Assembly (NCBI GenBank): GCA_963788325.1
Contig: CAWBGJ010000006.1
Coordinates: 53,599 to 117,598 of the forward strand
Direction: 5' to 3'
Length of the DNA stretch: 64,000 bases
Source of the DNA: Prado023 sp963788325
Lineage (GTDB): Bacteria > Actinomycetota > Actinomycetes > S36-B12 > CAIYMF01
Shown here: in pieces, positions 1-8,703 of the stretch
How the letters are laid out: every line of letters starts with the position of its first letter
Numbering within the stretch: position 1 is the stretch's first letter
Translations under genes and position numbers: made by a program
The notes under the pieces: generated by a model
The model's database searches: none
The model's input: only the letters and a program-made list of their open reading frames with translations
What the model was told of the DNA's origin: nothing

Positions 1-1
1 C

Positions 2-772
2 GACACCTTCTGGCCCAGTCCGCAGGCGTTGTTCGACTGGCCGCCGCCTCCGGTGCTCGATGCCGCGCCCTACGAGGTCCTCGACGAGTCGCCAACCGCC
101 CTTGTCATGCGCAGCGCCCCCGACCTTGACCACGGCCTCCAGGTGGAGAAGCGCGTCACGTTGCAGGAGGCCTCGGTGACGTTCACCTTCGTGGTCACCA
201 ACACCTGGCAGCGCGCTCACGCAGTGGCGCCGTGGCAGGTCACCCGGGCGCCTCGCACCGGCTTGCTGGTGTGGGCCGTGGGGCACCAGTTCAGCGATGA
301 GGACCGCCTGCGCAAGCAGCGCGAGGATCCGGGCTGCACGTACCTGCACGCCGGGCTGGACGCGACCTTCGAGGGCTACTCGGTGGCCGGTCCCCACGCG
401 AGCATCCCGGTCGCTGATGTCACGCGGACCTCGAAGTTCTTCACCGACGCCCACGGCTGGGTCGCGCACATCCACGATGGGGTGATCTTCCTGCGGATCT
501 TCCCGGACCTGGTGCCGGAGCAGATGGCTCCACGACAGGCGGAACTCGAGCTCTTCTTCGGAATCGAGCGCGACTACATCGAGCTGGAGAACCAGGGCGC
601 GTATGAGCCGATCGCGCCAGGTGCGAGCCGCACCTACGAGGTTGAGTGGCGATTCGCGCAGGTGGACCCCGCAGTGCGGACCGATCGGGTCTCATCGGAA
701 CTGCTGAAGGCGATCCACGCCCTGCTGGAGGGCGGCGAGGCGCTCAACCCTCGATCCGGAAGGATGCCCTGA
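2..772 (+). CDS. DUF4380-like protein, 5' partial
   Basis: The reading frame is open from the first bases of the window, so the N-terminus lies outside. The visible part begins with DTFWPSPQ, resembling the WPSPQ segment of DUF4380 proteins, and continues as a beta-rich domain of about 256 residues. DUF4380 proteins look like galactose-mutarotase/beta-sandwich carbohydrate-binding proteins, but their reaction is unknown. No signal peptide can be judged because the start is missing. The 3' end overlaps the 3' end of the convergent GH3 gene by about 29 bases. With the GH3 enzyme and beta-helix protein nearby, a role in glycan handling is inferred only. A TTG at 29 is an internal codon, not a convincing start. 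Confidence 0.6.
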   Translation, partial: DTFWPSPQALFDWPPPPVLDAAPYEVLDESPTALVMRSAPDLDHGLQVEKRVTLQEASVTFTFVVTNTWQRAHAVAPWQVTRAPRTGLLVWAVGHQFSDEDRLRKQREDPGCTYLHAGLDATFEGYSVAGPHASIPVADVTRTSKFFTDAHGWVAHIHDGVIFLRIFPDLVPEQMAPRQAELELFFGIERDYIELENQGAYEPIAPGASRTYEVEWRFAQVDPAVRTDRVSSELLKAIHALLEGGEALNPRSGRMP

Positions 773-3029
773 GCAGATCGTCGGCGCGCGAACTGGATCC
801 GACTAGCAGCTCGAACTGGCCCGGCTCGACCATCCGTATGCCTTCGGCGGTGACCAGCGAGCAGGCCCCCGCGGGCACCTCGATCTCGGTCGTGACGGAC
901 TCGCCGGGTGGCACCTCGACCTGGCACCAGGCCTTGAGCTCCTTGTCCGCCCACGTCACGCTGGTGACCAGATCACTGATGTAGGCCTGGACCGTCTCGA
1001 GCGCTGGGCGGGTTCCGGTGTTGGTCAGCGTGACGCGCGCGCGGATCACGGCATCGGCGGCCACGGTGGCCTCGTCCAGCACGAGGTCGCGGTACTCGAC
1101 CGTCGTGTAGCTCAGGCCCTCGCCGAACACGAAGTGCGGCTCCTGGGTGAGGTCTGCGTAGCGCTCGCCGTGCTGGCCGCGCACCTGGTTGTAGTACACG
1201 GGCTGCTGGCCCACGTGTCGCGGAACAGACACGGGCAGGCGCCCGGTCGGCTCGATCAGGCCCAGGACCAGTTCGGCGATGGCCTGCCCGCCGCGCATGC
1301 CCGGATTGAACGCCTCGATGAGTCCCGCTGCGGCCTCAACGGCTGAGGGGAGCGTGGCCGGCTTGCTGTGCACCAGGACCACGATCACGGGTGTGCTTGT
1401 GGCCACCAGCGCCTCGAGGAGGGCGATCTGGCCGCCCTGCAGCTCGAGGGTCGCCGTCGATCGGGTCTCGCCGGTCAGCGCGATGGTGTCGCCCAGGACG
1501 GCCACCACGTAGTCTGCCGCCTCGGCCGCGGTCACGGCTTCGGCGAGCAGCGTCTCGTTCGCCGGTGGCGGGGCGAAGACGGGTGGACGTGTGCCTCCGT
1601 CGTGCCACTTCTCGCCCGACGGGTCGGGCACCAGGGCCTCGATGTCGGCGCCGAGGGCGTGCGTGACGGTCCAGTCCAGGGGAGCCATGGCGCGGAACCC
1701 ATCGAGGACCGTCTGGACCATCTCGCGTGGGTGGTCCTCGGGCATCCAGTTGACCTGACCCGAGTTGCCTGACCAATCACCCAGGGTGTTACGGGGTTCG
1801 TCGGCGTTGGGCCCGATGACGGCGATCGTCCGGGGCGGTCCGGGCGGAACTGCGCGGCCGTCGTCGCCGGCCGCAAGGCCGCCGGCCAAGGGCAGCGTCG
1901 CGTCATTGCGCAGCAGCACAAGGGACCGCCTGGCGATCGCGAGGTTCAGGTCCGTGTGCTCGGTGCTGCCGATCACCGCAGCCTGGCGCGCGGGGTCCGG
2001 GGCGCGAGGGTCCTCGAAGAGTCCCAGCTCGAACTTTAGCCGCAGGATCCGGCGGACCGCGGCATCGATCTGCGCCTCGTCCAGCCGCCCCTGCGCGACC
2101 GCCTCCTGGGCGCCTTCGAAGAACTCGGGTGTGGTCATGACCAGGTCGTTGCCGGCGCGCACCGCAACGGCGGAGGCCTCGACGTAATCGGCGCAGACCC
2201 TCTGCTCCCACACCATGCGTCCGACGTCGTCCCAGTCGGTCACGAGCATCCCGGTGAAGCCCCACTCGCCCTTGAGCACGTCGTTGAGCAGCCACCGGTT
2301 CGCGGTGATCGGAACCCCGTCCATCGCCTGGTAGCCCAGCATGAACGTCCGGGCACCGTCCCGTGCCACCCGCTCGAAAGGCGGCAGGAACCAGGAGCGC
2401 AGCTTGCGTGGGCTGATGTCGGCCTCGCTGGCGTCGCGGCCGCCCTGGGTCTCGGAGTACCCGGCGAAGTGCTTGGCACAGGCCATGACCCCGGTCGGGT
2501 CCTGCGGGCCGGACCCCTGGTAGCCGCGGACCATGGCTGCGCCCAGCTCACCGATGAGGAACGGGTCCTCGCCGAACGTCTCGCCCACGCGGCCCCAGCG
2601 CAGGTCCCGGGTGATGCACAGCACCGGGGAGAACGTCCAGTGCAGCCCGGTGGCCGCGATCTCGACCGCGCTGGCCCTGGCCATGCGTTCCACGAGGTCG
2701 GTGTCCCAGGAGCACGCCATCGCCAGCTGGGTCGGGAAGATGGTCGCCCCCGGCCAGAAGGAGTGGCCATGGATGGCGTCGTCGGCCATCAGCAGGGGGA
2801 TCCCCAGCCGGGTCCGGGCCGCCAGGTCGATGGCTGCCACCATGCGCTCAGGGGAGGCGTGCAGCAGCGAGCCGACCACCTTGGTCGAGACAATGTCCGC
2901 CAGGTCGCCCTGTGCGTCGAGCTGCAGCATCTGCCCGACCTTCTCGGGCAGCGTCATGCGGCCCAGGAGGTCCGCGACCCGCTCTTCGGCAGGAAGCCCG
3001 GGGTTCAGGTAGCGCACGGATGCAGTCAT
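744..3029 (-). CDS. Glycoside hydrolase family 3, beta-glucosidase type
   Basis: This 761-residue protein is a GH3 enzyme, most likely a BglX-like beta-glucosidase or related beta-glycosidase. The TIM-barrel domain shows the KHFAGY motif near residues 186-191 and the nucleophile motif VTDWDD with Asp265; most family members have SDW there. The alpha/beta sandwich and the fibronectin-III-like C-terminal domain (ending near IRMVEPGQFELLVGSSS) follow, so the length is complete for the BglX type. I chose ATG at 3029 because GGAGG lies just upstream; longer upstream extensions read through the neighbouring lipoprotein gene in another frame. There is no signal peptide, so a cytoplasmic enzyme acting on imported oligosaccharides is likely. 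It sits 29 bases behind the lipoprotein gene, and both lie downstream of a LacI-type operator at 3623-3640. Confidence 0.92.
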   Translation of the reverse strand: MTASVRYLNPGLPAEERVADLLGRMTLPEKVGQMLQLDAQGDLADIVSTKVVGSLLHASPERMVAAIDLAARTRLGIPLLMADDAIHGHSFWPGATIFPTQLAMACSWDTDLVERMARASAVEIAATGLHWTFSPVLCITRDLRWGRVGETFGEDPFLIGELGAAMVRGYQGSGPQDPTGVMACAKHFAGYSETQGGRDASEADISPRKLRSWFLPPFERVARDGARTFMLGYQAMDGVPITANRWLLNDVLKGEWGFTGMLVTDWDDVGRMVWEQRVCADYVEASAVAVRAGNDLVMTTPEFFEGAQEAVAQGRLDEAQIDAAVRRILRLKFELGLFEDPRAPDPARQAAVIGSTEHTDLNLAIARRSLVLLRNDATLPLAGGLAAGDDGRAVPPGPPRTIAVIGPNADEPRNTLGDWSGNSGQVNWMPEDHPREMVQTVLDGFRAMAPLDWTVTHALGADIEALVPDPSGEKWHDGGTRPPVFAPPPANETLLAEAVTAAEAADYVVAVLGDTIALTGETRSTATLELQGGQIALLEALVATSTPVIVVLVHSKPATLPSAVEAAAGLIEAFNPGMRGGQAIAELVLGLIEPTGRLPVSVPRHVGQQPVYYNQVRGQHGERYADLTQEPHFVFGEGLSYTTVEYRDLVLDEATVAADAVIRARVTLTNTGTRPALETVQAYISDLVTSVTWADKELKAWCQVEVPPGESVTTEIEVPAGACSLVTAEGIRMVEPGQFELLVGSSSRADDLLRASFRIEG

Positions 3030-3058
3030 GGGACACCTCCAGGTGGGGCCGCCTCGGG

Positions 3059-3478
3059 TCAGGAGCAGCCCAACTCGGACTCGACCGCGTCGACGGATGT
3101 GGCGTAGGCATCGATGGCGGCCTTGTAGCTGCTTGCCGCCTCTGCTGGGGTGGCATCGTCGGGGATTGCGGCCACTGCCTGCTCGAAGGCGTCGTTGGCG
3201 GCCTCGATCTCGGTCTTGACCGAGTCCTGCAACTGCGACAGGGGAACCGAGTTCGCCTGGATCGCACTCTGTACGAGGTCCCGCTGCTCCTTGAGGGCTT
3301 CGGCGGGGGCCCCGGCCTCGGCCAGGGACGTCAGCTGCTCGAACTGGGTCTGCACCGCTTGGGCACCTTCGCAGTAGGCGGCGTTGGTGTCGGCGACGCT
3401 GTCCGACGACGAGCATGCGGACAGGCTCAGGGCAAGGCCCAGGCCTGCAAGCGATGCGATGGCGCGCGCTGTGATCAT
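3059..3478 (-). CDS. Small secreted lipoprotein, helical
   Basis: The 139-residue product has a lipoprotein signal peptide ending in the lipobox LSAC with Cys22, followed by a Ser-rich linker. The mature part is predicted helical, rich in Ala, Glu and Gln, with no recognisable enzyme motif. The ATG at 3478 is preceded by AGGAG at good spacing. It is first in an apparent two-gene operon with the GH3 gene and lies 145 bases downstream of the 18-bp palindromic operator. It is too small to be a typical ABC sugar-binding protein. Function is unknown; an envelope role linked to the GH3 enzyme is inferred from position only. Confidence 0.75.
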   Translation of the reverse strand: MITARAIASLAGLGLALSLSACSSSDSVADTNAAYCEGAQAVQTQFEQLTSLAEAGAPAEALKEQRDLVQSAIQANSVPLSQLQDSVKTEIEAANDAFEQAVAAIPDDATPAEAASSYKAAIDAYATSVDAVESELGCS

Positions 3479-3622
3479 GAATCGGGCTCCTGGGGCGATC
3501 CGGACCGAGTCCCCTGATCCGGCGGACGAATGGGTGGGCTGGGGCCTCTTGTGTGGACATACCAAGCGGATGCTCAGCGGGCCACGAGGCGCGGCCTGTC
3601 GCGTTCGGTGTGACAGGATCGT

Positions 3623-3640
3623 TTGGAGAGCGCTCTCCAA
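3623..3640. promoter_or_regulatory. Perfect 18-bp palindrome, LacI/GalR-type operator
   Basis: The sequence TTGGAGAGCGCTCTCCAA is a perfect inverted repeat centred on CG. It closely resembles operators of actinobacterial LacI-family sugar regulators such as CebR/CelR (TGGGAGCGCTCCCA). It lies upstream of the lipoprotein-GH3 operon on the minus strand and in the divergent region shared with the secreted beta-helix gene, so it could repress either or both. The regulator is not in this window. Confidence 0.75.
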
Positions 3641-3970
3641 CCACGCTCAGCATGTCGGGTGACGGCTTGCGATGTCAACAGCTCAAGGTCTGGTTCCGGT
3701 GGTCCGGGCACTCGGCACGCTGCGGCCTCGCGGTGATCGAGCGCGACTGCCTCGTCATCGGCCTCATGTGGATGTGGTCGGTCGAGTAGCGATCAGTGGC
3801 GGCCAACCCCTTGACACGGCACTCGGGGACGGGCACGGTGTCACGAACGCTCTAGACAGGCGTCGCTCGCTCGGGTTGCCGAGCGGTCAGGATCCACTGG
3901 GGGAGGGCTCCGGCCGACGGTCGTCCGGCGGTCCGGTATTCGGCTGACCCGACAAGAGAGGAGCGCACTG
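3641..3970. other. Divergent intergenic region with promoter elements
   Basis: No gene is seen here. On the plus strand a consensus -35 hexamer TTGACA occurs at 3811-3816, but no good TAnnnT -10 follows at the usual spacing. A perfect 7-bp stem with a GTTG loop lies at 3868-3885. Both lie upstream of the beta-helix gene at 3971, giving a possible leader of about 100-130 bases. Confidence 0.4.
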
Positions 3971-6100
3971 ATGCGCTCTGTCAGCGATCTCCTGCCCGCT
4001 GCTCCTTCTGGGGCACATCCGGTCCCGCGGGCGTCCAGCCGGAGGTGGGCGGCCCCTGTGGCACTGTGCGTCGCCGCGCTGTTGGCGCCCGTGGCGGGAG
4101 CGGCCAGCGCGACGCCCGTCGTGTCGGCCGCTGCGTCCACCACAGTGCCGGCCGCCGCTGGTGTCGCTGCGCACGGCAAGCACAAGCCCACCAAGGCGCC
4201 TGATTTCGGCCCCAACGTGACGATCTTCGACTCCAGTTGGACGACGGCCGAGATTCAGGCGAAGTTCGACGAGGTCCATGCCCTTCAGGTAGGCAACGAG
4301 ATGGGTACCGACCGGTATGGCCTGTACTTCATGCCGGGCACGTACGGCACTGACGAGGAACCCCTGCATGGGCTGGTGGGCTACTACACGGAGGTCATGG
4401 GCCTGGGAGCAGCCCCTGGTGACGTGCAGATCAATGGCACCATCGAGGTCTACAACCAGTGCTTCGATGATCCGGAGAACCCGGAGTTCATCGGCTGCTT
4501 CGCGCTGAACAACTTCTGGCGTGGCATGTCCAACCTCACGATCAACGTCAACACCACGGGCCAGGGCGGTTGTGAGGCCTCGGCGAACTTCTGGGCCGTC
4601 TCCCAGGCGGTGTCGCTGCGTCGGGTGGACGTCAAGGGCGGGAACCTGACCCTCATGGACTACTGCACGGGACCGTCCTTCGCCAGCGGCGGCTTCATCG
4701 CTGACTCGCGGGTGGCGGACGGGACCCTGCCGGGGCAGACGTTGGTCAACGGATCCCAGCAGCAGTGGTATGCGCGCAACAGCGAGTTCGGCATCTGGTC
4801 CAACGCTGTGTGGAACCAGGTCTTCTCGGGGATCGACTTCACCGGTGACCCAGCCGCCGTCCCGGCGGACGCGTCCTACCCGAACCCTCCGTACACGGTG
4901 CTGGACACGACGCCGGTCAGTCGGGAGAAGCCGTACCTTTACGTGGACGACAAGGGGCGCTGGTTCGTCCGCGTCCCGTCGGCCAAGCGCAACACCAGCG
5001 GCATCAGCTGGGCGCAGCGGATGACCCCCGGACGCAGCGTCCCGCTCAGCGACTTCTTCATCGCCGACCCTCGTGACTCGGCCAAGACGATCAACAAGCA
5101 GCTTGACCGCGGCAAGCACCTGATCCTCACGCCCGGCGTGTACGACATCGACCGAAGCATCACGGTCAAGCGCTCGAACACCGTTGTGCTCGGGATGGGC
5201 CTGGCGACGTTGACGGCGGTCGACGGCGCGGTTGTGATGGGACTGCATGATAGGCCGGGCATCATCGTGGCTGGGGTCACCATCGACGCAGGCAGCGTCG
5301 AGTCGCCCGTCCTCCTGCAGGTCGGCGAGAAGCGCAAGTCCCATGGCAGGGGCTCCCACCACGGGTGGAAGTCGAAGTCGTCCAGCAGCAACCCGACCAC
5401 ACTCAGCGATGTGTACTTCCGCGTGGGTGGACCGCACGTCGGCAAGGCTGATATCTCCATGCAGGTCAACAGCGACAACGTCCTGATCGACCACACCTGG
5501 GTGTGGCGGGCCGACCATGGCGTCGAGGGCTTCGACCGCACCGATGGCACATTCGGCGACAACGAGCGCTGGCGGACCAACATCGGCCGCAACGGCGTGG
5601 TCGTCAATGGCGACGACGTGACCGCCACGGGCCTGTTCGTCGAGCACTACCAGGAGTACAACACGATCTGGAACGGCGAGCGGGGGCGTGTGGTCCTCTA
5701 CCAGAACGAGTTGCCCTACGACCCGCCCACACAAGCGGACTGGACTACCCCGGACGGGACTCTCGGGTTTGCCGGGTACAAAGTCGCTGACGACGTCAAG
5801 AAGCACCAGCTGTGGGGCGGTGGGGTCTACGCCTTCAACCGCAACAATCCCAGCATTGTGACCGAGAACGGCTACGAAGTGCCCGACACCCGTGGCGTGA
5901 CGCTGACCCACGTCATGACGAAGAACCTCAGCGGACCGGGCGAGATCGTCCACGTGGTCAATGGGCAGGGTGATGCGGTGGACGGCATCCTGCCCTGTGT
6001 GGCCGACGGTGTCCCGGAGAACTGCGGTCCTGACAAGGGCCCCTTCGAGCCGCCCAGCTACGTGATCGCCTACAACAACGGAGTCGCCCTGCTCCCATGA
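3971..6100 (+). CDS. Secreted right-handed beta-helix protein, carbohydrate-active type
   Basis: The 709-residue protein begins with an Arg-rich n-region, a hydrophobic core and an AxA cleavage site around residue 47 (GAASA then TP), so it is exported. A low-complexity linker (HGKHKPTKAP) precedes a large beta-helix enzyme-like domain. It matches a family common in Streptomyces that databases often label coagulation factor 5/8 type or, misleadingly, adenylyl cyclase; segments such as GYYTEVMGLGAAPGDV, SQQQWYARNS and TTPVSREKPYLYVD are typical. A His/Ser/Lys-rich insertion (KRKSHGRGSHHGWKSKSSSS) lies near residue 455. GAGAGGAG upstream supports ATG 3971. The position opposite the GH3 operon suggests extracellular polysaccharide breakdown feeding the intracellular glucosidase; the substrate is not deducible. 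Confidence 0.8.
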   Translation: MRSVSDLLPAAPSGAHPVPRASSRRWAAPVALCVAALLAPVAGAASATPVVSAAASTTVPAAAGVAAHGKHKPTKAPDFGPNVTIFDSSWTTAEIQAKFDEVHALQVGNEMGTDRYGLYFMPGTYGTDEEPLHGLVGYYTEVMGLGAAPGDVQINGTIEVYNQCFDDPENPEFIGCFALNNFWRGMSNLTINVNTTGQGGCEASANFWAVSQAVSLRRVDVKGGNLTLMDYCTGPSFASGGFIADSRVADGTLPGQTLVNGSQQQWYARNSEFGIWSNAVWNQVFSGIDFTGDPAAVPADASYPNPPYTVLDTTPVSREKPYLYVDDKGRWFVRVPSAKRNTSGISWAQRMTPGRSVPLSDFFIADPRDSAKTINKQLDRGKHLILTPGVYDIDRSITVKRSNTVVLGMGLATLTAVDGAVVMGLHDRPGIIVAGVTIDAGSVESPVLLQVGEKRKSHGRGSHHGWKSKSSSSNPTTLSDVYFRVGGPHVGKADISMQVNSDNVLIDHTWVWRADHGVEGFDRTDGTFGDNERWRTNIGRNGVVVNGDDVTATGLFVEHYQEYNTIWNGERGRVVLYQNELPYDPPTQADWTTPDGTLGFAGYKVADDVKKHQLWGGGVYAFNRNNPSIVTENGYEVPDTRGVTLTHVMTKNLSGPGEIVHVVNGQGDAVDGILPCVADGVPENCGPDKGPFEPPSYVIAYNNGVALLP

Positions 6101-6305
6101 TCGGACCCGGGCAACTGAGGCGGTCCGGCGTCGGCAGCGGTTCTGCACAGGGCTGGCGCAGACGATGTCCCATGACGTTCGCAGTCAGTTGTGGGTATGC
6201 CTGGCCGGGGTGCCGCCACCGGTGCCAGGTGCCGAGCGCGCTCATCGCTGCCCCAACAGTGGCCGGTCCCGGCCGTTGGGGCCGCGCAGGACATAGCCTG
6301 ACCTC

Positions 6306-7967
6306 ATGGCTGGCGACGAAGCGACCCGCGCCCGGGTCGTCGACGCAGCCCGTGAGCTCTTCGCCAGCCACGGCTACGGGGGCACGACTGAATCGATGGT
6401 CGCGCGGCGAGCCGGCGTCTCGGCCCGGTCCGTGCGCCGGCTGGTGGGTGGGCCCCGCGAGTTGCTGATCGCCGTGCTGGCCGACACGCATGAGTCCGAG
6501 GTGGCAGACCTGGTCGATCAGGCGGCCGGGGCGCCGGAGCGCACACCACCGCTGTCCGCGCTGATCGAGGGGGCGCACCGGCTGTTCGCATCCCCAGAGC
6601 ACAGCTGGGATCCGCTGGAGCTCGAGGTGCTGGCTCGCGCGAGCGACGATGCCGATCTGCGCGCCGTCGCGACCGATCGGATCGGGCGCGCAGCACCAAC
6701 GTGGCCTCGGTGTCGGCGTCCTCGCGGGCGGCGGGCGGGCATCGACCCCGACCTGTCGGACAACCCGTGGTGCACCTGTCGATGGCCCTGTCGATCGGCC
6801 TGGCGATGCTCGATCCGGTAGCCACCCATCGGCCCAGCGCCTTGGAGTGGGACGCCATGATCGCCCGGATCGGTGCTGCGGTGGCGCCCAGAGGAGATGC
6901 TGCTGGCGCCCGACTATGAGGTCAGCCGCCGGTGGCGGGTCCGGGTCGACATCCCGGATCGCCCTGGCGGCTGGCCCGGATGGTCCGCGCCCTCAGCGCC
7001 CTGCACGTCTACACGGTGGAGTTGGTCGGGGTCGGCACCACGGGGGGCATGCGCACGATCGATCTGTCCCTCATCGCCCCTGCAGCACGTCTCGGATCAG
7101 GTGATCCTGGCCGCCGCACGACTCGGCGGGGGATCAGGCCTACATCACCGAGGCGGTCGCCCCTGGCCCACCGGGACCTGCCGAGCCGGATGCTCGACGC
7201 CGCTACCTACCTGATCAAGAACCCGGACGCGGCACCGACGGTCGATCGCCGGGGTCATCGAGGCCGACCATGTCGAGGTCATCGACGCCACTGCCGGGGT
7301 CGACGACAGTGCCGATGTGCTGCGCCTGCAGTGGACCCCTGACCGGCACGTGCTGCTGCGACGCGACTGGGCGCCGTTCGCGGGAGCTGAGCAGGCCCGG
7401 GCCTCGGCGTTGCTGCGCCTGGCCGCGGCGATCGCCCAGCGGACCGGCGACGACGACGTGGCCGGCTGGATCGACCCGGTCAGGGCGGCACGGTCTGGAT
7501 CCGCCTGGCCCGTCCCGACGACGCCGACGGCGTGGCGCAGATGCACGACCGCTGCTCCGAGCGCAGTCGCATGCAGCGCTACTTCTCGCTGACCAACTGG
7601 CGCGAGATCCAGCTGCGCCGGCTGGCCGGTGGGCATCGAGGCGCCTCGCTGGTGGCGATGAGTCGGGCCGGGGAGATCGTGGCGCTGGGCAACGTCTTCC
7701 CCGAGGCCGGGGGCGACGGGCGCACCGGGGAGGTCGCCCTGATCGTCGCGGACGCCAATCAGGGCACCGGCGTCGGCACGGCGCTGCTGGCTCGGCTGCT
7801 GCAGACCGCCACCCGGATCGGGTTCAGCCAGGTGGTGGCCCACGTGCTGGCCGACAACGCCGGGCATGAAGCACCTGCTCGCGGAGACCGGCCTGACCTG
7901 GACGACGACGGTGGAGGAGGGCGTGGCCAGCATGACCGCGCCGTTGGGTGTTGCCGCCGAGCAGTGA
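6306..7967 (+). CDS. TetR HTH, ACT and GNAT acetyltransferase coding stretch with frameshifts
   Basis: Three recognisable domains follow each other on one strand with no clear gene boundary. First is a TetR-type N-terminal HTH (RARVVDAARELFASHGYGGT, then SMVARRAGVSARSVRRL) and a TetR core up to about 6890. Next is an ACT-like segment (RVRVDIPDRPGG, ARMVRALSALHVYTVELVGVGT) at about 6930-7120. Last is a GNAT acetyltransferase (VALIVADANQGTGVGTALLARL, the acetyl-CoA loop) ending at TGA 7967. At least six frame changes occur between about 6690 and 7860. Known actinobacterial ACT-GNAT lysine acetyltransferases are regulated by amino acids. The TetR part may be a separate upstream gene: AGAGGAG directly abuts an ATG at 6897, which is poor spacing, so a single fused protein of about 550 residues is also possible. 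Confidence 0.6.
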
Positions 7968-8223
7968 GCCCGCTGGCGGTCCCCGACCCGTGGTGGGTCG
8001 CGCTGGATGTGCGCGGTTGGCCGGTGCCCGCGTCGGCCCCGTATGGTGAGGGCCATGTCGATCTCGAGGGACACGCTGGCGGTCGCATCCCGCGGCCCGT
8101 CGTGGCGTTCCCCGTGGCCCACGGCGGCGATCGGCGCCCGGGCACCCTCGCTGAACGACACCCACGTCGTCGAGCCGGTGCCACGCAGGTGGTACCGGCT
8201 CTGTCGCATCCAAGGAGGACCGC

Positions 8224-8568
8224 ATGGCTACCCCATCGGCAGCATTGACCGAGCAGGATTCCGCTGAGCTGCGCGAGGCGCTGCTGCGCCTGCGTGAGGA
8301 GAACGAGGATGACGTGCGACGCTCGCGCGAGACCCTCGATGATCTTGGCCGCAATGGGTTGCTGGTCGACCCGTCGATGCGCGAGGTCAGCACCAGCGCG
8401 GAGTACTTGCTCGAGGATGCGACGTCGATCCTCGACAAGATCGAAGCCGCCCTGGCCGCGATGCAGGCCGACACCTACGGGTCCTGCGCCTCCTGTGGGA
8501 AGCCGATCCCGCTGGGTCGCCTGCGCCTGCGGCCCTACGAGCCGAAGTGCGTCGACTGCGCCGAGTAG
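8224..8568 (+). CDS. TraR/DksA-family C4 zinc-finger protein
   Basis: The 114-residue protein has a long helical N-terminal part (residues 8-80, rich in Glu/Arg/Leu) and a C-terminal zinc finger with spacing C-x2-C-x17-C-x2-C (CASCGKPIPLGRLRLRPYE then KCVDC). Family members such as DksA and the actinobacterial RbpA-independent DksA-like proteins enter the RNA polymerase secondary channel and adjust initiation, though actinobacterial short forms are poorly characterised. AAGGAGG at ideal spacing sets ATG 8224. The gene is followed by a large inverted repeat at 8616-8677, probably its terminator. Confidence 0.88.
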   Translation: MATPSAALTEQDSAELREALLRLREENEDDVRRSRETLDDLGRNGLLVDPSMREVSTSAEYLLEDATSILDKIEAALAAMQADTYGSCASCGKPIPLGRLRLRPYEPKCVDCAE

Positions 8569-8615
8569 TTCCACGCAGCCCCCCGGCGCCCACCCTCGGC
8601 GCCCACCCTCCGCAA

Positions 8616-8677
8616 ACGCTTCCCTTCTGCGGATCTGCTTCCCGAATTCGGGAAGCAGATCGAGAGAAGGGAAGCGT
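8616..8677. terminator. Two-tier 62-bp inverted repeat between convergent genes
   Basis: The outer arms ACGCTTCCCTTCT (8616-8628) and AGAAGGGAAGCGT (8665-8677) are perfectly complementary over 13 bp. Inside them lies a perfect 30-bp palindrome at 8632-8661 with GAATTC at its centre and no loop. There is no clear T-tract. It separates the plus-strand DksA-like gene from the minus-strand ATPase gene, so a bidirectional terminator is the simplest reading. Confidence 0.6.
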
Positions 8678-8703
8678 CTCCGGTTGGGGGTGATGCGGTT
8701 GGA

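Noticed and set aside
3887..6148. 753-codon open frame on the minus strand
   Set aside because: It mirrors the secreted beta-helix gene, which has a signal peptide, an RBS and family similarity.
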